Assembly: GCF_003710915.1 (NCBI RefSeq)
Contig: NZ_RHHR01000028.1
Coordinates: 124,001 to 188,000 of the forward strand
DNA length: 64,000 bases
Direction: 5' to 3'
Source of the DNA: Brevibacillus invocatus
GTDB lineage: Bacteria > Bacillota > Bacilli > Brevibacillales > Brevibacillaceae
Under the pieces are notes generated by a model. That model did not search any database, had not been told where the DNA came from, and saw nothing but the letters and a program-made list of their open reading frames with translations. Positions 51,447 to 62,100 of this stretch are shown here, piece by piece (positions within the stretch are counted from its first letter, which is position 1; each line of letters starts with the position of its first letter). The position numbers were made by a program, and so were the translations under genes.

Positions 51447-52904
51447 CTATCTGTTCAGCTTGTTGTAAAGCGTCGCGCGGGAAATGCCAAGTCTTTTGGC
51501 GGCAGCTTGCTTATTGCCGTTTTCCAGCTCGATGGCTCGTAGAATCACTCGTCGCTCATGGGCCTCCAGCTCCTGCTGCAGCGAGATCAGATCGGCAGGC
51601 AATTCGGTCTGCGAACTTCTCGCATGCCCTTGCAGGGAGTAGGGAAGATCCTCTTCCTTGATGCTCCCGTCTGTTGCAAACACGATCAGTCTCTCCATCG
51701 CGTTTCGCAGCTCCCGGATGATGTTGCCTGGCCAGTTGTATTGCAGCAGGCATTGCATGACATTTTGTGAGATAGCGTGGACAGGACGGTTGTATCGCAA
51801 GGAAAATTCGTAGAGAAAGAAGTGGGCCAACTCGATCGTATCCTCAATCCGTTCACGCAGAGGAGGGATTTTCAGTGTCACGACATGGAGACGGTAGTAC
51901 AAATCCTCGCGAAATTTTCCTTGCCTCACTAGTTCTTCGAGGTTCTTATTGGTCGCTGCAACCACGCGAAAGTCGGCTTCGATCTGCTTGGTGCCACCCA
52001 CCGGATAGTACTTTTTCTCTTGTAGCACGCGAAGGAGCTTAACCTGCATGTCGAGCGGCATTTCTCCGATCTCATCGAGGAACAAGGTCCCTCCTCTGGC
52101 CAGCTCGATCATCCCTTTTTTCCCTTTTTGATCTGCACCAGAAAAGGCCCCTTTTTCGTAGCCGAACAGTTCGCTTTCAAACAGGGTTGGGGAGATCGCA
52201 CCACAGTTGATCGCGATGAAGGGGGAATGGACGCCTTCCCGAACATCATGCACGGCTTTGGCGAACAACTCTTTTCCCACACCGCTCTCCCCCAGAATGA
52301 GAACAGTCACCTGCGTTTCTTTCAGCTTTTGGATCATCGTCTTGATCTTGTCAATCGCCGTACTCGTTCCCTTGATCTGGGCAAAGGGATCGGGGCTCTG
52401 GCTCCACTTGGCCATTTCCTGCTGGAGATGATTCACTTTTTTGTTGGCATTGAGCAGCTCCTGATTGAGTCGTACCTGACTGGTGATGTCCGTCTCGGCA
52501 GCAACGGCCCCGATGATGGTATCGTGCAGGTAGATCGGATTGGTATTGATCAGAACGACCCGATCCTCCCGAGGCTGATGTTGATGGCGATACACAGTCT
52601 GCCCAGTCTTGAGAGATTTCAGTGTTTCCAGCATGTCGACAGGAAAAAAATCCGTAATCGGACGCCCGACGATGTCTTTGTTTTTCAGGGAAAAAATGCG
52701 TTCTGCCCCTTCTGTCCAGACCATGACCCGTGCCTGTTCATCGATAACGGAGATAGAGGCATCCATCGTTTTAATCATCGTATCAAAATACGCTTCCAAG
52801 ATTTCATAGGTTTGAAAAACGGTTTGCAAAAGTGTACCACGATCGAGAAAGCCAACAGGTTTATTGCCTTCACCCGCTATCAAGATGTAAGCATGCTTGT
52901 CCAT
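51447..52904 (-). CDS. Sigma-54 dependent transcription activator (PAS, AAA+, Fis)
   Basis: The open frame encodes 485 residues: the rest of a CBS-like domain ([20 protein letters not shown]), a PAS domain (about 45-150, [17 protein letters not shown]), the AAA+ domain with Walker [12 protein letters not shown], the sigma-54 contact loop in [12 protein letters not shown], Walker [14 protein letters not shown], and a C-terminal Fis helix-turn-helix [20 protein letters not shown]. It should activate the four sigma-54 promoters around it, in response to an effector sensed by the PAS or CBS region. The first ATG (52904) has no ribosome binding site and the frame remains open upstream; the true N-terminus lies in another frame (see next entry). 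Confidence 0.85.
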   Translation of the reverse strand: MDKHAYILIAGEGNKPVGFLDRGTLLQTVFQTYEILEAYFDTMIKTMDASISVIDEQARVMVWTEGAERIFSLKNKDIVGRPITDFFPVDMLETLKSLKTGQTVYRHQHQPREDRVVLINTNPIYLHDTIIGAVAAETDITSQVRLNQELLNANKKVNHLQQEMAKWSQSPDPFAQIKGTSTAIDKIKTMIQKLKETQVTVLILGESGVGKELFAKAVHDVREGVHSPFIAINCGAISPTLFESELFGYEKGAFSGADQKGKKGMIELARGGTLFLDEIGEMPLDMQVKLLRVLQEKKYYPVGGTKQIEADFRVVAATNKNLEELVRQGKFREDLYYRLHVVTLKIPPLRERIEDTIELAHFFLYEFSLRYNRPVHAISQNVMQCLLQYNWPGNIIRELRNAMERLIVFATDGSIKEEDLPYSLQGHARSSQTELPADLISLQQELEAHERRVILRAIELENGNKQAAAKRLGISRATLYNKLNR

Positions 52905-52939
52905 AAGAGGGATAGCCTGAGTCAGAGGAGCTTCAGGTG

Positions 52940-53155
52940 TTAAAACCGGAGTTGGCTCCCACGGCGGTAGGAACAGTCGCAGGGAGCATTTGCGGGAAGC
53001 TGTGCCGAATGGGCGGAATACCAGCCGGACTCATCTCGTATCGCGACGAGTAGATCGGCTTCGGGCTCGATGAAGGGATCATCGTGAAGACAGCAGCGAA
53101 GGTTGGACTTCATCAGCTCTGTCAATGAGGGGAGTTTGTGTCTCAACCGAACCAT
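52940..53155 (-). pseudogene. Out-of-frame N-terminal CBS-like part of the activator
   Basis: A separate minus-strand frame encodes LPSLTELMKSNLRCCLHDDP then FIEPEADLLVAIRDESG, which reads like the first half of a CBS domain. It sits where the N-terminus of the activator is expected, with AAAGGA 9 bases before a TTG start (53146). After about residue 45 it goes out of phase and ends at 52940, while the activator frame resumes as [18 protein letters not shown]. At least one indel separates the two parts, so the gene is either broken, or misread in this assembly. Confidence 0.6.
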
Positions 53156-53269
53156 TCCTTTCATCAGGAGTGTCGAGAAAAGGTACCAGATTCTTAGATA
53201 TTATACACATGTTGGTGTAATTGTAAAATAATTTAGACAACTCAGTTTGCAAGATCCGTGTTTTTCATT

Positions 53270-53285
53270 TGGCATAGCGATTGCA
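53270..53285 (+). promoter_or_regulatory. Sigma-54 promoter of the hydroxyproline operon
   Basis: TGGCAT-A-GCGA-TTGCA matches the -24/-12 form; start point near 53297, 38 bases before the first gene. A dyad TACAC-N6-GTGTA (about 53203-53218) lies about 52 bp upstream. Confidence 0.88.
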
Positions 53286-53334
53286 AACGGTAGTAGAGCG
53301 AGGTTCATACAAAGCGATTTGAGGAGAGGCAGAC

Positions 53335-54534
53335 ATGTCAAAACAAACAGAAACCCATGCCGAGATCGCTGTGATCGGAGGGGGAATCATCGGGGCTGCA
53401 ATTGCCTATTACGCCACTCGCGCTGGACTCGATGTCGTAGTGCTAGAAAAAGGAGAGCTGGCTTCAGGGACTTCATCCCGCTGTGATGGCAACATCTTGG
53501 CGATTGACAAAGACCCTGGATTCGACAGCCAGATGTCTTTGAAAAGCCAGATGCTCGTGGTTGAGCTGAGTCGAGAACTGGAGCAACCCTTCGAGTACCG
53601 GGCGCCGGGAAGCATTCTTGTCTGCGAATCGGATGTGGAGATGGCAGCGGCTGAGGAGTGGGTGAGACGACAAAAGGAAGCAGGGCTGCCGTTTCGCATG
53701 CTGGACAGATCCGATATTCGCCAGGAATCTCCGTACTTTGCCGACGATTTGCTAGGTGGATTGGAGTGCGCTACGGACTCGACGGTAAATCCCTACATGC
53801 TCACGTTCGCGTTGTTTGATGGGGCGAAAAAGCATGGTGCACGGATACTGCACCGGACTGAGGTGAAAGCATTGCGGCGCGATCAGGCTTCGGGAGCGTT
53901 CCACATCACGACAACCCAAGGTCAATGGACCGCGAAGCAAGTCGTCAATGCCGCAGGTGTGTGGGCACCTGTCATCGGTCAAATGGTAGGCGTGACGATC
54001 CCTATTCTCCCTCGCAAAGGTCACTTGATCGTCGCCTCTCGTCAAATGCCTGTAGGTTTGCGCAAGGTCATGGAATTCGGCTACCTGATTTCCAAGTTCG
54101 GTGGACAGCGTCAGGTGGATGAGGAGACGGAGAAATACGGGGTAGCGCTGGTGTTTGAGCCGACGGAAAGTCAAAATTTCCTGATCGGCTCTAGCCGCCA
54201 GTTCGTAGGCTTTGATACGCGAGTAGATATGGACGTGGTACGGTGCATGGCGCGAAGAGCATTGCGTTTTTACCCCAAAATTGCGGATTATGGCATCATC
54301 CGCACATATTGCGGTTTGCGTCCTTGGACAGAAGATCATCTGCCCATTATCTCGCATGTTGAGGAGGTGCCGGGTTATTTTATCGCAGCTGGACATGAAG
54401 GGGACGGCATCAGCTTGGCGGCTGTAACAGGGAAGCTGGTGTCGGAAATGCTGCTGGGTAAAAGCGAGACGATCATTCCGACAGAACCGTTGCGGCACGA
54501 TCGATTTGCGAAGAAAGGGGTGTTGCATCCATGA
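53335..54534 (+). CDS. D-amino-acid-oxidase-family FAD dehydrogenase (D-hydroxyproline dehydrogenase subunit candidate)
   Basis: The 399-residue protein has the DAO fold: FAD loop IAVIGGGIIGAAIAYYATRA (about 8-27), GELASGTSSRCDGNI, a substrate domain (about 90-300) and the closing FAD segment GLRPWTEDHLPIISHVEEV (about 325-343). Relatives are the large subunit of D-hydroxyproline dehydrogenase and HcnC, which oxidise a secondary or primary D-amine to an imine. With the three small genes at 46.3-48.1 kb it could form the heteromeric enzyme that converts cis-4-hydroxy-D-proline to pyrroline-4-hydroxy-2-carboxylate. The stop overlaps the next start (ATGA). Confidence 0.85.
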   Translation: MSKQTETHAEIAVIGGGIIGAAIAYYATRAGLDVVVLEKGELASGTSSRCDGNILAIDKDPGFDSQMSLKSQMLVVELSRELEQPFEYRAPGSILVCESDVEMAAAEEWVRRQKEAGLPFRMLDRSDIRQESPYFADDLLGGLECATDSTVNPYMLTFALFDGAKKHGARILHRTEVKALRRDQASGAFHITTTQGQWTAKQVVNAAGVWAPVIGQMVGVTIPILPRKGHLIVASRQMPVGLRKVMEFGYLISKFGGQRQVDEETEKYGVALVFEPTESQNFLIGSSRQFVGFDTRVDMDVVRCMARRALRFYPKIADYGIIRTYCGLRPWTEDHLPIISHVEEVPGYFIAAGHEGDGISLAAVTGKLVSEMLLGKSETIIPTEPLRHDRFAKKGVLHP

Positions 54535-55556
54535 AGGCCAGAAGGGTGTTTTCGACGGTCGATACACATACTGGCGGAAATCCTACGCGCACGGTCATCA
54601 GCGGCCTGCCCAAGCTGACAGGGCAGACGATGGCAGAAAAGATGCTGCACATGAAAAAAGAGTATGACTGGATTCGGCAGCTTCTCATGTATGAGCCGCG
54701 GGGGCATGATGTCATGTCAGGTGCTTTACTGGTAGAGCCCTGCCATCCGGACGCGGACGTGGGAGTCATCTACATCGAGACAGGCGGGTACTTGCCCATG
54801 TGCGGCCACGATACGATCGGTCTGTGCACCACGCTGGTAGAGACAGGAATGATTCCTGTGAACGAGCCGATTACGTACGTCAAGCTCGATACGCCAGCCG
54901 GGTTGGTCGAGGTTGAGATCCAGGTTGAAGGAGGCAGTGCCAAGTCGGTTTCATTCCGGAACATCCCCGCATTTTTATACCGATCCGATGTGACTGTACT
55001 CGTAGAGGGGCTGGGTGCTGTCAGCTGTGATATTGCGTACGGAGGAAACTTTTATGCGATTACCGATGCGCAAAAGCTGGGGCTTGAGCTGATTCCAGCC
55101 CATGCATCCGCGATTGTCGAAACCGCTGTCAAAATCCGCAAGGCTATCAACCAAGCCATCGAGGTCGTTCATCCTGAAAAGCCATTTATCCGAGGACTGA
55201 CACATGTGGAGTTTTATTCCGCGCCCACCCATCCACAGGCACACGTGAAGAACACGGTCGTCGTCCCTCCTGGCGGCATTGACCGCTCACCGTGCGGCAC
55301 CGGCACATCGGCAAAGCTGGCTACCCTTTTTGCCAAAGGGGAGATTGGCATTGGGGAGTCCTTCGTCCATGAAAGCATAGTGGGCTCTCTTTTTACGGGG
55401 AAGGTGATTTCGGTGACAGAAGAGGGTGGATTGCCTGCCGTCGTGACCCAGATAACCGGATCTGCATGGCTGATGGGCAAGCATACGATCTTTTACAATC
55501 CGGATGACGAGCTGGCGACAGGCTTTTTGCTTATTCCGCCTGCTACGGATCATTAA
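54531..55556 (+). CDS. Proline racemase family protein 1 (4-hydroxyproline 2-epimerase candidate)
   Basis: The 341-residue protein has both catalytic cysteines of proline racemases and hydroxyproline epimerases: Cys91 in PMCGHDTIG and Cys255 in [12 protein letters not shown]. The enzymes invert C2 by a two-base mechanism. The residue after CGH is Asp, while Gly is more usual and is found in the second paralogue here, so the pocket may differ. Context favours trans-4-hydroxy-L-proline to cis-4-hydroxy-D-proline. A Thr-type dehydratase is excluded by the second Cys. Start overlaps the previous stop. Confidence 0.85.
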   Translation: MKARRVFSTVDTHTGGNPTRTVISGLPKLTGQTMAEKMLHMKKEYDWIRQLLMYEPRGHDVMSGALLVEPCHPDADVGVIYIETGGYLPMCGHDTIGLCTTLVETGMIPVNEPITYVKLDTPAGLVEVEIQVEGGSAKSVSFRNIPAFLYRSDVTVLVEGLGAVSCDIAYGGNFYAITDAQKLGLELIPAHASAIVETAVKIRKAINQAIEVVHPEKPFIRGLTHVEFYSAPTHPQAHVKNTVVVPPGGIDRSPCGTGTSAKLATLFAKGEIGIGESFVHESIVGSLFTGKVISVTEEGGLPAVVTQITGSAWLMGKHTIFYNPDDELATGFLLIPPATDH

Positions 55557-55587
55557 AACGAGAACAATTTGAGAGGAGAATGAAAGC

Positions 55588-56472
55588 ATGGCACGTTTTG
55601 AAGGCGTCTATGTAGCACTTGTCACCCCGTTTACCAGCGATTACGAGGTGGATTACAAGCGATTGGCAGAATTGTGCGACTGGCTGATTCAAGAAGGCGT
55701 AGACGGCCTCGTCCCTTCAGGCTCGCTCGGAGAATATGCGACTATGACCGCAGAGGAGCGGGCAAAGGTCATCCAGAACGTCATCGCTGCATCAAATGGC
55801 CGAGTGCCCGTAGTCGTCGGCTCAGCAGCCCCGTCGACCCGTCAGGCTGTCGAATGGGTACAGTTTTCCAAGGATGCGGGTGCGGCAGGTGTGATGGCGT
55901 TGCCTCCGATCAATTACACGCCGCTGTTGCATGAGGTGTTTGCCCATTACGAAGCGCTGAACACGGTGGGTCTGCCCATCATCGCGTACAATAACCCGCA
56001 TGATTATAAAATTGATCTGAAGCCTGATATTTTGGCTCGTCTTTCCAAGCTGGACAACATCGTTGGTGTGAAGGAATTTTCCGGAGACATTCGCCGCATA
56101 CAGGAAATACTGGCGACGACCGATCTGGAAGTGATGGTAGGAGTGGACAATCTCGTGATGGAAGGGGGGCTGATCGGAGCCACAGGGTGGATCGCGGGTG
56201 TCCCGAATGCGCTGCCCAAGGAAGGCGTCGAGCTGTTCCGTCTGGCACGCCAAGGGAAATTGCAGGAGGCTCAAGCCCTCTACCGCCGGCAGCTACCTTT
56301 GTTCCATTACGATGCCAACCCGCAGCTCGTACAATCCATCAAGTACATGATGGAGCTGGCAGGCTTTCCTGTTGGACCGACTCGCCCACCACGCCTGCCA
56401 TTGCCAGAAGAACAGTACGCGGGAATCAAAAAGGCTTTCGACTATTGCATGGGTACCGTGAGTGGGCGATAA
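55588..56472 (+). CDS. DapA-family lyase (pyrroline-4-hydroxy-2-carboxylate deaminase candidate)
   Basis: The 294-residue TIM-barrel protein has the Schiff-base lysine Lys162 in GVKEFSGD and Tyr134 in IIAYNNP. The substrate loop PSGSLGEYATMT departs from the GTTGE form of true dihydrodipicolinate synthase. In the hydroxyproline pathway a DapA-family enzyme deaminates pyrroline-4-hydroxy-2-carboxylate to alpha-ketoglutarate semialdehyde, and the operon position fits that step. A lysine biosynthesis role is unlikely here. GAGAGGAG precedes the ATG. Confidence 0.87.
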   Translation: MARFEGVYVALVTPFTSDYEVDYKRLAELCDWLIQEGVDGLVPSGSLGEYATMTAEERAKVIQNVIAASNGRVPVVVGSAAPSTRQAVEWVQFSKDAGAAGVMALPPINYTPLLHEVFAHYEALNTVGLPIIAYNNPHDYKIDLKPDILARLSKLDNIVGVKEFSGDIRRIQEILATTDLEVMVGVDNLVMEGGLIGATGWIAGVPNALPKEGVELFRLARQGKLQEAQALYRRQLPLFHYDANPQLVQSIKYMMELAGFPVGPTRPPRLPLPEEQYAGIKKAFDYCMGTVSGR

Positions 56473-56487
56473 GGAGGAATGGCTAGC

Positions 56488-57927
56488 ATGCAGAGCATAA
56501 ACTGGATAGGCGGCGAGTGGATAACTCCATCTGGATTAGAAGTGGCAGTCAAAAATCCGTCGCGTCTCTCGGAGGAGGTGGGGGTTGTACGATATTCCGA
56601 TCCCTCCCACATCTTTGCCGCTGAGCAGGCAGCCCGTTTGGCGCAGCCGTTTTGGGCGATGCAGACCGGAGCTGCTCGTGGTGAGATTTTGTTCCAGATG
56701 GCATCTGTGCTCGAAGCTCGTACAGATGAGCTGGCCCGATTGGCGAGTCAGGAGATGGGCAAGCAAATCGGAGAAATGCGGGGGGAAGTGGCTCGGGGGG
56801 TTAATTTGCTTCGCTACTATGCAGGAGAAGGCATGCGATCCGATGGCAGTCTGATTCCAGCTTCTGATTCACATGTTCTGCAATACAGCAAGCGCGTGCC
56901 GCTCGGTGTCGTCGCCGTGATCACTCCCTGGAATTTCCCGGTAGCTATTCCGATCTGGAAAATAGCTCCTGCGCTGATTTGTGGCAACGCGGTCATCTGG
57001 AAGCCAGCAGAGAATAGTTCGCTGACAGCGACAAGGCTGGCCCAGATGTTTGCCGAGACCAGGCTGCCTGCAGGAGTCCTGAACGTCGTGATTGGAAAAG
57101 GAAAAGAGATCGGCACTGCCCTGGTAGAAGAGGCTGCTGTTGACGCGGTGAGCTTTACGGGATCATCTGCCACAGGCAGACAGATTGCAATCGCCTGCGC
57201 GGGACGCAATAGCAAATACCAGACGGAGATGGGCGGGAAAAATGCAGCGGTGGTCCTCGCAGATGCAGACTTGGACAGGACCGTTCCCATCTTGCTTAGC
57301 GGGGCGTTTCGGTCAGCGGGTCAGAAATGCACGGCTACCAGCCGAATCATCGTCGAAAAATCGATTTACCAGGAGCTGGTGGAGCGTTTGCAAATCGCCA
57401 TCGAGGATTGCCGGGTAGGAGAAGCGAGTGATCCGGATGTCTATTTGGGACCGGTCGCGTCATTTGACCAGTACGAGAAGGTCAATCGGTACGTTTCCTT
57501 GGCACAGGAGCAGGCGAAAATCATAGCCAGTAGTCCTGACACGCCGCTGTCCAGTCAAGGGTATTACATTCGTCCATTGATCGTGGAGGGTGTAGCAGCC
57601 AGTCATCCCCTCGTCCAAGAGGAGGTGTTCGGTCCGTTGACCGTCTTGCTTCAGGCAGAAGATTTTGACGAGGCGATATCCTTGTGCAATCAAACCGTCT
57701 ACGGACTAAGTGCCTCTTTGTTCACCCGAAATCTTTCCAGCGCACACCGTTTCCTCGATCTGGCCCAAGCAGGCATGGTCCGGGTCAATCAGGAAACGGC
57801 GGGAGTCGAATACCAGGCGCCATTTGGAGGAATGAAACAGTCCAGCTCGCATACACGGGAACAGGGCCAGGCTGCCCTTCAGTTCTATAGCGAGATCAAG
57901 ACCTGCGCGATCAAATACGCATGGTAA
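56488..57927 (+). CDS. Aldehyde dehydrogenase (alpha-ketoglutarate semialdehyde dehydrogenase candidate)
   Basis: The 479-residue enzyme has the ALDH features: NAD segment [18 protein letters not shown], Glu247 in [10 protein letters not shown], nucleophile Cys281 in GQKCTATSR and the C-terminal [12 protein letters not shown] and [17 protein letters not shown]. It should oxidise alpha-ketoglutarate semialdehyde to alpha-ketoglutarate, the last step before the citric-acid cycle. ATG 56488 has AAGGAGG at 10 bases; ATG 56479 is too close to it. It is the fourth gene of the operon. Confidence 0.87.
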   Translation: MQSINWIGGEWITPSGLEVAVKNPSRLSEEVGVVRYSDPSHIFAAEQAARLAQPFWAMQTGAARGEILFQMASVLEARTDELARLASQEMGKQIGEMRGEVARGVNLLRYYAGEGMRSDGSLIPASDSHVLQYSKRVPLGVVAVITPWNFPVAIPIWKIAPALICGNAVIWKPAENSSLTATRLAQMFAETRLPAGVLNVVIGKGKEIGTALVEEAAVDAVSFTGSSATGRQIAIACAGRNSKYQTEMGGKNAAVVLADADLDRTVPILLSGAFRSAGQKCTATSRIIVEKSIYQELVERLQIAIEDCRVGEASDPDVYLGPVASFDQYEKVNRYVSLAQEQAKIIASSPDTPLSSQGYYIRPLIVEGVAASHPLVQEEVFGPLTVLLQAEDFDEAISLCNQTVYGLSASLFTRNLSSAHRFLDLAQAGMVRVNQETAGVEYQAPFGGMKQSSSHTREQGQAALQFYSEIKTCAIKYAW

Positions 57928-57952
57928 AGATACGGTCTGGAGGGAGGAAGCC

Positions 57953-58957
57953 ATGAATATCAACCGCTTGTTCACAACGATCGACGCCCATGCCGGGGGA
58001 GAGCCACTTAGGATCATTACGGGAGGGTTACCTCCGCTTCAGGGCGAGACCATCCTGGAGAGAAGAAGCTACTTTCGCGAGCATCTCGATGACATCCGGC
58101 GCATTTTGATGTTTGAGCCGAGAGGACATCACGGCATGTACGGCTGCGTCATGACCCCACCCGTAAGCCCGGATGCTGCCTTTGGTGTCTTGTTCATGCA
58201 CAATGAGGGCTACAGCACCATGTGCGGTCACGGGATCATCGCCGTTGTCACGGCAGCTGTCGAAACAGGAATCCTACAGCTGGAGAATGCGGAGCAAAGC
58301 ATCGTCATTGACAGTCCAGCGGGTAGAATCATGGTGCGCGCGAATGTGGAAGGGGAGCAGGTGAAGTCCGTCTCCTTTGAAAATGTTCCATCCTTTGTCT
58401 TTGCCCAGGATGTGCCGATTACCTGCGAGGGGCGTACTTTTGATGTCGATATTGCCTATGGCGGTGCCTTTTACGCGGTCGTGCAAGCCAAGGATCTAGG
58501 GGTACGGGTGGAAATCGAACAGCTGTCGAAGCTCCAAGCGTGGGGGAGCAGGATCAAGCATCAGATCGAGGAGAAGATGCATGTGGTTCATCCGTTGGAG
58601 GCCGAGCTGACTGGCATTTACGGCGTGATCATTTCTGACGAACCGAGAATGCCCGGCTCCCATCTTCGCAATGTGACCATCTTCGCCGACAAACAGGTGG
58701 ACCGCTCTCCATGCGGGACAGGGACGGCAGCGAGGCTTGCTGTCTTGTTTGCAAGAGGCCAGCTAGGGCAAGGAGAAAGATTTGTCCATGAAGGAATTGT
58801 GGGCAGTCAATTCATCGGCCACGTAAAGGAGACGCTGCAGGTGGGAGACTTCGAGGCCGTGATTCCCGTGATCGAGGGCAAGGCCTTCATAACCGGTCTG
58901 CACCAATTTGTCGTGGACCCTGTCGATCCGTTAGCGAAAGGTTTTTTGCTCCGATAA
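57953..58957 (+). CDS. Proline racemase family protein 2
   Basis: The 334-residue paralogue also keeps both cysteines, Cys91 in TMCGHGIIA and Cys254 in [12 protein letters not shown]. It differs from the first in the pocket segment (GHG and [11 protein letters not shown]). It could be a proline racemase, or an epimerase for a different hydroxyproline isomer such as cis- or trans-3-hydroxyproline; a trans-3-hydroxyproline dehydratase normally has Thr in place of the second Cys. GGAGGGAGG precedes the ATG. It closes the operon and a terminator follows. Confidence 0.85.
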   Translation: MNINRLFTTIDAHAGGEPLRIITGGLPPLQGETILERRSYFREHLDDIRRILMFEPRGHHGMYGCVMTPPVSPDAAFGVLFMHNEGYSTMCGHGIIAVVTAAVETGILQLENAEQSIVIDSPAGRIMVRANVEGEQVKSVSFENVPSFVFAQDVPITCEGRTFDVDIAYGGAFYAVVQAKDLGVRVEIEQLSKLQAWGSRIKHQIEEKMHVVHPLEAELTGIYGVIISDEPRMPGSHLRNVTIFADKQVDRSPCGTGTAARLAVLFARGQLGQGERFVHEGIVGSQFIGHVKETLQVGDFEAVIPVIEGKAFITGLHQFVVDPVDPLAKGFLLR

Positions 58958-58968
58958 ATATAGATCTG

Positions 58969-59002
58969 CGGCTGAATCCAGAATTCAGCCGTTCTTTTTT
59001 TT
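58969..59002 (+). terminator. Terminator of the hydroxyproline operon
   Basis: CGGCTGAAT (58969-58977) pairs with ATTCAGCCG (58983-58991), followed by TTCTTTTTTTT. Confidence 0.9.
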
Positions 59003-59161
59003 GAAAAATGACTCTTTCCCCGCGGAGATCGCCAGCAGTGGCCGGCTCAGGCGCTTTTGCAGGGTGTCCAAGAATCGCACGAAATAGCGGAAAGGAGAAT
59101 ACGACAGTGCCTCCCAGTGAAAACTGAAAGAGAGGAATCCTTTTCCTAAAGGGGGCAAACA

Positions 59162-62100
59162 ATGAAAAAACAGATTATCAGCATCGGGTTGGCGTTCGTT
59201 TTGCTTCCGACATCAGCGGTGGACTCATGGCAGGCGGTAGCAGAAACATCAGGGGAATCGTTCCCTTTATATGAGCAGGTGATTCAAGATCTGTACGGTG
59301 CAAAAAGCACCTTACATACAGCTCCGAGCTCGTCTGCAACAACAAAAGGTCATCACACGTTTCGGGCGGACGAGTGGATTCATACGGAGAATCGCATCTT
59401 GGGGGAGCAGATGCCTCAAGCATCCAATACGACCCTGGATATGATCGAAGCGACAAAAGCATGGGAGGAAGCGGGTGTAAAAGGGGAAGGTATGCTGGTT
59501 TCGGTCATCGATACTGGAATTAATCCGAAGCATCCGGATTTTCCTCCACCCAAAGACAAGCGTTTGGCGCAGCAAAAGTCTGGATCGACAAAAAAAGTAT
59601 TAGCTGGCTACAACTGGGCGGATCGCAATCAAATTACGGAAGACGTAGGGGAGTCCCAGCACGGCGTACATGTAGCGGGCATCATCGCCGCCAACGGCAA
59701 AGTGACAGGCGTAGCACCTGAAGCGCAACTGATGAGTCAGAAGGTCTTTTCCAACTACCAGGGTGAAGTGCCTGGTCTAAGCGAGTCCATTTTATTTGCA
59801 ATCAGCGATTCCATTGCCAAAAAAGCAGATGTTATCAATCTAAGTCTAGGGTCGTCTGCGGGCTACGTCGACGAGACGAATACAGAGCAATATGCGATCA
59901 AAAAAGCGGTGGACAACGGGGTGATCGTGGTAGCCGCTGCAGGCAATGACGCGTATTTCGGGAGTGACAAGGTACGCGCACAAAATCCTGACGTGGCCAT
60001 GATTGGCTCACCTGGGCTGGCTCCTGATGCTTTATCGGTTGCCTCGGTCAATGCGACTACACTTGCGGGGCACAGCTTTCGGATTCAAGGGGTATCCGGG
60101 ATTGAGAGAGTCGTCTATCTCCACGGGCAGGCTGGGAACGGTGCCGCATTGAACCCGGTGACGACTTTACCTACGCCCTATCAGATGGTCTACATGGGCA
60201 AAGGTAAGAAAGAAGACTACAACGTCTCGGTGAAAGGGAAACTCGTACTGCTAGAGCGAGGAGACATCTCCTTTGATGAAAAGCTGCGTCTTGCCAAAGA
60301 GGCAGGTGCAGTCGGGGCAGTGATTTACAACAATGAGCCCGGCCCGATCATTATCAGCGCTGACCATCTCAAGGTCATTCCTGCGGTCGCCATTCTCAAG
60401 CAGATGGGTGAACAGATGGCTCAGGCTTTGAAAAAGGGCAAGAAAGTAACCCTTACCTTCGACGGGGAGTATGCGCAAAACCCGATGCCTTATCCTGACG
60501 GTGGCACCCTGTCGGCTTTTTCATCCTGGGGGCCAACGCCGGATCTACAATTTAAACCGGAGATTTCAGCGCCAGGCGGTGGCATTCTATCCACGGTACG
60601 GGACGCGGACTATGCGGTTAAAAGCGGCACGTCGATGGCAACTCCACACGTCGCAGGAGGCATGGCATTGATGAAGCAGGCCTATCAAAAGCAGGGCCGC
60701 AAGCTGCAAGGAAGGCCACTCGTGGAAACATTGAAGGCGGCGGCGATGAATACAGCCATGCCGATTCTCGAACCGCAGGAAGCCACCCCCGCCTCTGATC
60801 GAGGAAAGGCAGAGAAGAAACCTTACACGCCTCGCGTACAGGGAGCAGGGATGATGCAGGTGGCTAAAGCGATTAAAACCCCTGTCATCGTAGTTGATCA
60901 GAAAGGGAAGGCTGGCGTTTCCTTGGGAGAAATCGGGGAATCGACGACTTTTTCCTTGTTTGTGGACAATAAATTTGGTCAAAAACCGGTTTCCTACCAG
61001 CTCAAGGATGAGTTCGGCGTATTAACGGATCTGAAAAAAGACGGGATCAATATGCTGACGGCAGCACCACTTGCAGGGGCCAAGCTGCAGATTTCCGCGC
61101 AACAAGTAACTGTAGTTCCTGGACAACGTGCTGAGGTAAAGCTGACCCTGCAAATTCCAAAGGGAACGGATGCCAATCAGTTTGCCGAAGGGTTTGTCCT
61201 GTTCGAATCCGTAGACAAGGAGCTGCCTGATTTGCGCGTGCCTTACATGGGCTTCTATGGCAATTGGGACGCACCTCGTATCATGGATGAGCCGATGTGG
61301 AAGGCAGGTAGCCAGGAGAAACGGACCGGCGTAAAGACAACTTGGCATCATGACAAGGGAAATGACAAGTGGAAATACCGGGATTATCTGGGGGTATCGG
61401 GTGTATCAGAAGACGGATTGCCAAAGATCGATCCGGATAAAATCGCCTTTTCACCAAATGGTGACGGCCATTACGATGTAGCAGCGCCGTCGATCACTTT
61501 TTTGCGAAATGCTCGCCAGGTTACTGTGGAAGTCACCGATCAACAGGGAAAGCTCATCCGTTCGCTGATACGGGACGAAAAAGTAAGCAAGTACGATCAA
61601 TCCAAGCTGGGTACGCCGTATTACTTTACGGAACGGGAAGAATGGAGCTGGGACGGCAAGAGCTTTTCACCGGAAAAGGGCGTCTACGAAAAGGTTCCGG
61701 ACGGGATGTACCAGTTTGTGATCAAAGCAAAGATCGATGGGCGAAATGCCAACTGGCAAACGTTGACGATGCCTGTCCGTGTCGATACGAAAGCTCCTGT
61801 TATCTCCGCCTCGGTAACGGGTAATCGCGTGCAGTGGAGCAGTAAGGACAAGGATGTCCAGAGCTATTTGCTTTACGTGAACGGGAAAAAGGTAGGGGGA
61901 CCTTACTCTCCGGAGGTGACGAGCACGAGTGTCAATCAACCGGATAAAAAGATGAGTGTCGTCGCCTCTGATTACGCAGGAAACATCAGCGTCGTGCATG
62001 TAAATGGACAAAGCGATACGACTCCGCCATTCGTGGAATTTCCTGATGACCTGTTCAGTTACCTGAAGATCACGAACCAGCCTGATCTGGCCATCAGCGG

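Noticed and set aside
51248-51661. 137-codon plus-strand frame after the oppA-like gene
   Set aside because: It crosses the terminator and is antisense to the activator's Fis domain; no family resemblance.
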